A DNA stretch of 9,058 nucleotides from Oscillospiraceae bacterium (GTDB lineage: Bacteria; Bacillota; Clostridia; Oscillospirales; Oscillospiraceae): positions 1 through 9,058 of the forward strand of contig WQRL01000050.1 of assembly GCA_009786775.1 (NCBI GenBank). The letters run 5' to 3'. Shown here piece by piece: positions 4,809-9,058 of this stretch. The notes under the pieces are model-generated. The model saw only the letters and a list, made by a program, of their open reading frames with translations, searched no databases and was not told the DNA's origin. Within the stretch, counting starts at the first letter, position 1, and every line of letters begins with the position of its first letter. A program made the position numbers and the translations under genes.

Positions 4809-7121
4809 ATGGAAGAGCGTACTGTTGTAGAAATCCATACCGATGAAGAACAGGCTGCTTTTGAAGCAGCAGAAGCTCAGAGGGAAGCGGATTTTAACGC
4901 ATCAGAGCAGGAACGCTACGATGCTGGATTGGCAGCTTTTAATGAAGCTGAGGCGATTAGGGAAGCAGAGTTTAACGCAGAAGAGCAGATTCGCCTACAG
5001 GAAGATGAAGCCGCATTCCACGCTGCAAACGAAGCTCAGTTTAAGGCAGACGAGCAGGCCCGCTACGATGAGGAACTCGCTAAATTTAATGAGGAAGAGC
5101 AGCAAAAAGAAGCGGAGCATATTGCGAAAGAGCAAGAACGCTATGATAATGGACTCCACGCTCATAACGAAGCTGAACAGCAAGCTAGGGCTGAACACGA
5201 AGCTGATGAACAAGCACGTTATAATGATGAACACCAGGATTTTCTTGACAAAGAAACGCAGAGGCAGGGCGATTTCGATAAATTGGAATCAGAGCGCTAT
5301 GACTCAGAATACGCTAAATTTCTTGAAGATGAGGCATACAGGTTATCTGAGCATAACCAATCGGAAGAGGCCCGCGAGCTGGCAGCGAAAACCATATTTG
5401 AACAAGAGGAAGCCGACAAGCTAGAGGCCTTTAACAAATCTCAAGAAACCCGCGAACTGGAAGGAAGAGCAGACTTTGAAAAAGCCGAAGCTATTCTCAA
5501 ACAGCTTTTCGATGAAGCACAGGATGCACTAAGGGCGGAAGCACAAGCCGATTTTGACAAAGCAGAGGCAGAGAGGCTTGCTGAGTGGAGTGGCACTGTT
5601 TTAAGCGCCTATAACGAGGCCTATGCTAACTGGCAGGCACTGTATGACCAGTTCCTAGAGGATTTGGTAGCACACGATGTCGATGTGGAGCAATATGACG
5701 CATATCTGGCCGAATACAATGCGGCAGTGGTACAGTACAACGCCGACAAGGCTGCTTTTGATGCAGAGATGGCAGCTTATAACGACAGGCTTGAAGAGTA
5801 CAATGCAGAGCTGAGCGCATGGGAAGAATATCAAGATGGTGTCAGGGAAGGTACAATTTCAGCCTTTAACTGCGAAGTTATCAAAAACGTAGAAAAAACA
5901 AGCAGCAATATCAACGGCAACACATACTATAAGATTTTTGACGGTGATGAGAGCAAAGGCGGAGGGGATATCACCCTATACAGAGATTCGGCCGGTGTAT
6001 TCCATGTTATTGTAGCCGAAGGTGCTGAGCAAGGTACATTTATGCTCACTCTCAAAAACGGCAATGTATATACAGGGTATAAATTCACAATAAGCGGTGT
6101 CGGCGACCACGAAGTCAGCATCACAAGCCAGTCAGGTTCTTCAGGTTTTGGTTTCGGTTCCTATGAGGGTACAGGCAAACCGGTATTTGGTGACAAAGCC
6201 CCTGAGTGGAACGGAGAGATGCCTAGTTTTGACAAGGATGAACCCGTAGCTCCCCCAATCTTCGATGTTGCAGCTCCCGACAAGCCGGAGTTTGAGGCAG
6301 GCCATTTTGAGTTCGAATATGGCGAGTATGTCGGCGGAACCTATGTGTTTGAACCTGACACATTCATTGAAGGTGACTTTACATTCACTCCTACAGACTT
6401 CGTTGAGCGCGACTTTGACGACGTGTTTATCCCTGGCGTATTCGAACCTAACACATTTGAATTCATCCCAACTGACTATGTAGAGAACGTCTTTGAATTT
6501 GAAGGTGAGGACTACGTCCCTGGCATCTTCGAGTTCATGCCCGGTGAATATATCCCTGGTATCTTCGATGGTGAAAGCGGAGAATTTATCCCAGGCATAT
6601 TCAACTTTGAAGCTGGAGTTTTCACACCCGGGGTATTCATCAGGATTACCGACGATGTTGACCAGCCTTCGGAAAATGATCCTCAAGATGTAGATGACGG
6701 TTCGGATGATGGTATAGACGACGGGGCTGATGACGGCTCAGACGACGGCTTAGATGATGGTTTTGATGCCTCATATGACTACGATGGGGGAGAAGCTGTA
6801 GCTGAGGCCGCAGTAGCCGAAGCCGTAATTGAAGAAACTGTAGCTGAAGAAAGCGTTTTTGAAGAAGACGATGTCCCCCTTGCTGACTTTGAAGAAGTAG
6901 AAGAGATAGACCTCTTTGAAGAAGATGCACCGCTGTCTGATTACGAAACCATTATAATTGAAGAGGAAACCCCACTGAGCACAATGCCACAAACAGGCAT
7001 CGCAGATGTCAGTGCAGTCCTGACCTCAGGCCTAATCCTCTCAGCCTTGGTGGCAGCAGTCATCTCACACAAAATCCGTCAGATGAGAAATCACGAAGAA
7101 GCAGAATCAGATGACGAATAA
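4809..7121 (+). CDS. Large repetitive acidic surface-type protein with MPQTG sorting signal (770 aa)
   Basis: The start is ATG 4809, with GGAGG at 4796-4800, 8 nt before it; the in-frame TTG at 4794 would overlap this site. Residues ~12-245 are about nine tandem 26-residue repeats of the form [EA]RYDxxLAxFNEAExxREAEFNADEQ, strongly helical and charged (one unit is 23 residues). Residues ~264-345 are a Tyr/Ala-rich helical stretch (EYNAAVVQYNADKAAFDAEM), like alanine-rich stalks of streptococcal adhesins. Residues ~350-440 look like a small beta domain. Residues ~505-610 are about nine 12-residue repeats near [YF][VI]PGxFxFxPGE. Residues ~628-660 are DDGx repeats, then a Glu/Asp-rich stretch. 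The end has the sorting signal MPQTG at 726-730, a hydrophobic segment 731-753, basic KIRQMR at 755-760, and an unusual acidic tail of 10 residues. No N-terminal signal peptide is visible. The role is probably a wall-anchored stalk or adhesin, processed by the sortase encoded next to it (inference). Confidence 0.9.
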   Translation: MEERTVVEIHTDEEQAAFEAAEAQREADFNASEQERYDAGLAAFNEAEAIREAEFNAEEQIRLQEDEAAFHAANEAQFKADEQARYDEELAKFNEEEQQKEAEHIAKEQERYDNGLHAHNEAEQQARAEHEADEQARYNDEHQDFLDKETQRQGDFDKLESERYDSEYAKFLEDEAYRLSEHNQSEEARELAAKTIFEQEEADKLEAFNKSQETRELEGRADFEKAEAILKQLFDEAQDALRAEAQADFDKAEAERLAEWSGTVLSAYNEAYANWQALYDQFLEDLVAHDVDVEQYDAYLAEYNAAVVQYNADKAAFDAEMAAYNDRLEEYNAELSAWEEYQDGVREGTISAFNCEVIKNVEKTSSNINGNTYYKIFDGDESKGGGDITLYRDSAGVFHVIVAEGAEQGTFMLTLKNGNVYTGYKFTISGVGDHEVSITSQSGSSGFGFGSYEGTGKPVFGDKAPEWNGEMPSFDKDEPVAPPIFDVAAPDKPEFEAGHFEFEYGEYVGGTYVFEPDTFIEGDFTFTPTDFVERDFDDVFIPGVFEPNTFEFIPTDYVENVFEFEGEDYVPGIFEFMPGEYIPGIFDGESGEFIPGIFNFEAGVFTPGVFIRITDDVDQPSENDPQDVDDGSDDGIDDGADDGSDDGLDDGFDASYDYDGGEAVAEAAVAEAVIEETVAEESVFEEDDVPLADFEEVEEIDLFEEDAPLSDYETIIIEEETPLSTMPQTGIADVSAVLTSGLILSALVAAVISHKIRQMRNHEEAESDDE

Positions 7122-7224
7122 CGAAGCAAAAAAAGACAAACCTATGAGCAAGCATGCTGCGGGCAAGCAGCCGAGCTGAAAATAACCAAGCTGAGATAAC
7201 AAGAAGAATACCCGCCACTAAAAC

Positions 7225-7264
7225 TGAAAGCCGGCTACCCAAACCAGCCGGCTTTCAATTTTAG
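7225..7264 (+). terminator. Intrinsic terminator after the MPQTG gene
   Basis: TGAAAGCCGGCT (7225-7236) pairs perfectly with AGCCGGCTTTCA (7246-7257) around a 9 nt loop, followed by ATTTTAG. Pairing continues outward to AAAAC/ATTTT with one mismatch, so it could work in both directions. It lies about 100 bp after the stop codon and separates the MPQTG gene from the sortase, indicating two transcription units. Confidence 0.8.
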
Positions 7265-7343
7265 TATAGGTGTTGAAGTTTAGTCACTCACGCAAAACGC
7301 CATCTTCATCTGAAAGGCTGCGTGATTCGCAGTTTCAGTACAG

Positions 7344-7501
7344 GCCAGTCGGACATGGGCAGGTGCTCTGGGGGAAAGTGGGGCGGCCGCAGTCTCGGAA
7401 CACAAGTTTAGCAATGATTTCAAGCCTCCACTAGTGTAGACGTGACTGACGAAGGCCGTCCCGCTTTTCCCCAGAGCACCTGCCCATGTTCGGCGGATGG
7501 T
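7344..7501 (-). repeat. Dispersed ~150 bp palindromic repeat, copy 3 (inverted)
   Basis: Same family as 80-240 and 4358-4514 but in the opposite orientation. The core at 7348-7494 has the best-matched arms of the three: ACATGGGCAGGTGCTCTGGGG is present on both sides in inverted form. Read on the minus strand, the interior has the family block GGCCTTCGTCAGTCACG and later TTGTGTTCC. The outer bases ACCATCC (minus-strand left end) and GACTGGYCTG (right end) are shared with copy 2 and help set the limits. It lies between the terminator of the MPQTG gene and the sortase promoter. Confidence 0.85.
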
Positions 7502-7558
7502 TTAGATATGGGTATGTAAATGTTTTGGGAAAATGTGAAAATTTTGTTAACAAACCTA

Positions 7559-7587
7559 TTGACCCCCTCTTGAAGTGGGAGTATAAT
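7559..7587 (+). promoter_or_regulatory. Sigma-A promoter for the sortase
   Basis: TTGACC at 7559-7564 and a perfect TATAAT at 7582-7587 are separated by 17 bp. Transcription would begin near 7594, so AGGTGG at 7594-7599 would sit at the very 5' end of the message, 10 nt before ATG 7610. The nearly leaderless arrangement resembles that of fic. It has no GTGAC heptamers, so it probably is not under the same control as the MPQTG gene. Confidence 0.75.
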
Positions 7588-7609
7588 TTTACTAGGTGGT
7601 GACATTGAC

Positions 7610-8470
7610 ATGAGCAACACGAACAAAAAAAAGAGCAATAAAACGCTCCGGATTCTGTATGCAATTTTAGGTATTAGCCTTGCAGGCATTTTGACATTCG
7701 GAGTTTGGCTAGGCATTGAACTCTACCGGGACTGGCAAAGTCAGAGCTTCTACACTGCGTTTGCCGCAGGTATTGAAATGCGCCCGCGTACCCCCGGAAA
7801 TCCGGGGAACATAAGCGGCCCTGCTGCCTCTGCCCCTGCTCCGCAAAACCAGACGGTAGATGCCGCAGCACCTGACGGGGAGGTCTTGCCAGAGCCAGAA
7901 AACCCATGGGTTCCCCTAGTTGATTTCGATGCGCTAAATGAGCAGTTTCCGGGTGTTGTCGGCTGGATTACCCTTGAGGGCACCGCCATTAACTATCCCA
8001 TAATGCAATATACAGACAACGATTATTTTCTAACCCATCTCCCTGACGGCACGCGCCATCGGAGCGGTTCAATATTCATGGACTATAGAAATAAATCAGA
8101 TTTTTCCGATTTTAACACAATCCTATACGGACACATGTCCAGAACAGAAGATATGTTTGGTGTGCTTAAGCACTATAGGGAACAGGATTTCTATGACCGC
8201 AACCCGGTGATGTTCATACACACCCCCTATGCGGACTATCAGCTAATTATTTTCACTGTATATTTGGTTGATTCCGCCCATGAGCAGCCGCGCATTAGCT
8301 TTGAGAGCACTGACGATTATCAGCAGTACCTCAGAGAAATAATGAGCCGCTCGCTTGTTAGAACCAATGTAGAAATGAGCGCAAATTACAGGATAGTAAC
8401 TCTGGCCACATGCGCCTATGACTTTGCAAACGCCCGTCTGGTAGTGGTCGGGAAATTAGTTGAGTTTTAA
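7610..8470 (+). CDS. Class B sortase (286 aa)
   Basis: A membrane-anchored cysteine transpeptidase that cuts sorting signals between Thr and the next residue and joins the protein to the cell wall. A short basic N-terminus (MSNTNKKKSNK) is followed by one membrane segment at residues ~13-36, then a Pro/Ala-rich linker at ~58-95, so the catalytic domain lies outside the membrane. The domain begins near FPGVVGWITLEGTAINYPIMQ, typical of class B. The catalytic triad is visible: His175 in YGHM, Cys268 in TLATC and Arg276 in ARLVVVGKL. Length and order fit the family. ATG 7610 follows AGGTGG at 7594-7599. Its gene follows the MPQTG protein gene after a terminator and a repeat, with its own promoter. 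The MPQTG protein is the likely substrate, since class B enzymes often use NPQTN- or PxTG-like signals. Confidence 0.93.
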   Translation: MSNTNKKKSNKTLRILYAILGISLAGILTFGVWLGIELYRDWQSQSFYTAFAAGIEMRPRTPGNPGNISGPAASAPAPQNQTVDAAAPDGEVLPEPENPWVPLVDFDALNEQFPGVVGWITLEGTAINYPIMQYTDNDYFLTHLPDGTRHRSGSIFMDYRNKSDFSDFNTILYGHMSRTEDMFGVLKHYREQDFYDRNPVMFIHTPYADYQLIIFTVYLVDSAHEQPRISFESTDDYQQYLREIMSRSLVRTNVEMSANYRIVTLATCAYDFANARLVVVGKLVEF

Positions 8471-8511
8471 GCGTAAGCAGCTTTGCATTTTGCCGCCGTT
8501 TACACCTAGGT

Positions 8512-9058
8512 TTAATCCAGCGGCAGCCCGGTGAGCAGCCTTCTGATCATGTCGAATGCGTGGTTTGCAGCGCCTGTGCGTATGCGCTCGCGGTCGGAAT
8601 AGAGGCTTAGGTGGCGGCAGCATTTTATGTCTTTTGTGGTAAGAGCCACAAATACAGTGCCTGGTTTCTGGCCTGAACTGTCGCTGTCAGGGCCTGCTAT
8701 ACCTGTTATACCGATGCCTATGCTGGCGCTAAACTTGATTCTGACGCTGTCGGCCATTGCGAGTGAAACCTCGGGGCTGACAGCGTTTTTTTGCTCAACG
8801 AGCTCTGAAGGAATGTCCAGCACCGCTGATTTTGTGTGCTCACTGTAAGCGATAGTACTCCCCATGAACACGGACGAGGCTCCGGGGATATCCGTTATGC
8901 GCTTGGATATAAGGCCTCCCGTGCAGGATTCAGCAGCGGCAAAGGTCATGCCCATGCGCTTTAGTAAGTGAAAAACAGTGTTTTCAAGACTTACAGTATC
9001 CACACCATAAATTATATCGCCCAGTGCGTCCTGCACTTTTGTCAGCACTGGCGTCATC
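8512..9058 (-). CDS. cinA: CinA-type C-terminal domain (PncC amidohydrolase), 5' end off the window
   Basis: The frame runs off the right edge without a credible start, so this is the 3' part of a longer gene. The CinA/PncC domain hydrolyses nicotinamide mononucleotide to nicotinate mononucleotide and ammonia in pyridine-nucleotide salvage. Visible signatures are AAAESCTGGLISKRITDIPG with the catalytic Ser region, FMGSTIAYS, NAVSPEV, and GIGITGIAGPD with PGTVFVAL. The preceding stretch, LGDIIYGVDTVSLENTV, matches the linker of full-length CinA, in which an N-terminal MoCF-type domain precedes. A full-length CinA, usually over 400 residues, is therefore expected beyond the edge. It is cytosolic. 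It converges on the sortase with 41 bp between the stop codons and no clear terminator. Confidence 0.92.
   Translation of the reverse strand, partial: MTPVLTKVQDALGDIIYGVDTVSLENTVFHLLKRMGMTFAAAESCTGGLISKRITDIPGASSVFMGSTIAYSEHTKSAVLDIPSELVEQKNAVSPEVSLAMADSVRIKFSASIGIGITGIAGPDSDSSGQKPGTVFVALTTKDIKCCRHLSLYSDRERIRTGAANHAFDMIRRLLTGLPLD

Noticed and set aside
4843..5424. 193 aa frame inside the MPQTG gene
   Set aside because: A +1 shadow of the 26-residue repeats, rich in Lys/Arg/Asn because of codon periodicity; the main frame has the ribosome site and sorting signal.
6141..6686. 181 aa minus-strand frame opposite the 12-residue repeats
   Set aside because: Antisense shadow of the repeated coding region, with no ribosome site or promoter seen.
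7559..7576. TTGACCC/TTGAAGT as an 11-bp-spaced SARP site at the sortase promoter
   Set aside because: Only TTGA is shared, the first word is itself a good -35 box, and spacing to the -10 is 5 bp; an ordinary sigma-A promoter explains it.
7420..7716. Minus-strand reading frames across repeat copy 3 and the sortase start
   Set aside because: They overlap the repeat, the sortase promoter and the sortase coding region; they are shadows.

Overview
The window looks like chromosomal DNA of a Gram-positive, Clostridia-type bacterium (Bacillota). This is inferred from a class B sortase, an LPXTG-like (MPQTG) wall-sorting signal, a BTAD-type transcriptional regulator with a degenerate C-terminal domain, a Fic protein of the kind common in Clostridia, AGGAGG/AGGTGG-type ribosome binding sites, and several near-consensus sigma-A promoters. 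No rRNA, tRNA, CRISPR array or transposase was seen.

Layout. Bases 1-298 hold the first copy of a dispersed ~150 bp palindromic repeat and a promoter. Bases 305-791 hold two small ORFs of unknown function, the second being a frame-shifted tandem copy of the end of the first. A clear promoter at 864-892 then drives a Fic-domain protein (921-1730). After a 205 bp gap with its own promoter comes a 401-residue BTAD regulator (1936-3141), followed by a small conserved-looking protein of unknown function (3354-3611) and a strong palindrome at 3615-3642. A convergent minus-strand gene encodes a His-rich zinc-ribbon protein (3680-4210). Bases 4211-4808 are intergenic: a minus-strand promoter, repeat copy 2, and a dense regulatory region. 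Then comes a 770-residue, highly repetitive acidic surface-type protein ending in MPQTG plus a membrane segment (4809-7121), a hairpin terminator, repeat copy 3 (inverted), a promoter, and a class B sortase (7610-8470). The minus-strand 3' part of cinA runs off the right edge.

How the parts may work together (inference). The sortase is the obvious candidate to process the MPQTG protein upstream. Two promoters, one ahead of the small 3354-3611 gene and one ahead of the MPQTG gene, share an unusual architecture: two GTGAC-containing heptamers 11 bp apart, 7-8 bp before a -10 box. This is the arrangement described for SARP/BTAD-family activators, so the BTAD regulator lying between fic and these genes is a candidate activator of both. 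The three palindromic repeats sit in intergenic gaps upstream of promoters and look like a MITE-type or structured-RNA family.

The most notable points are the repeat family with arm-to-arm compensating differences, the shared SARP-like promoters, and a sorting-signal protein that lacks any visible N-terminal signal peptide.
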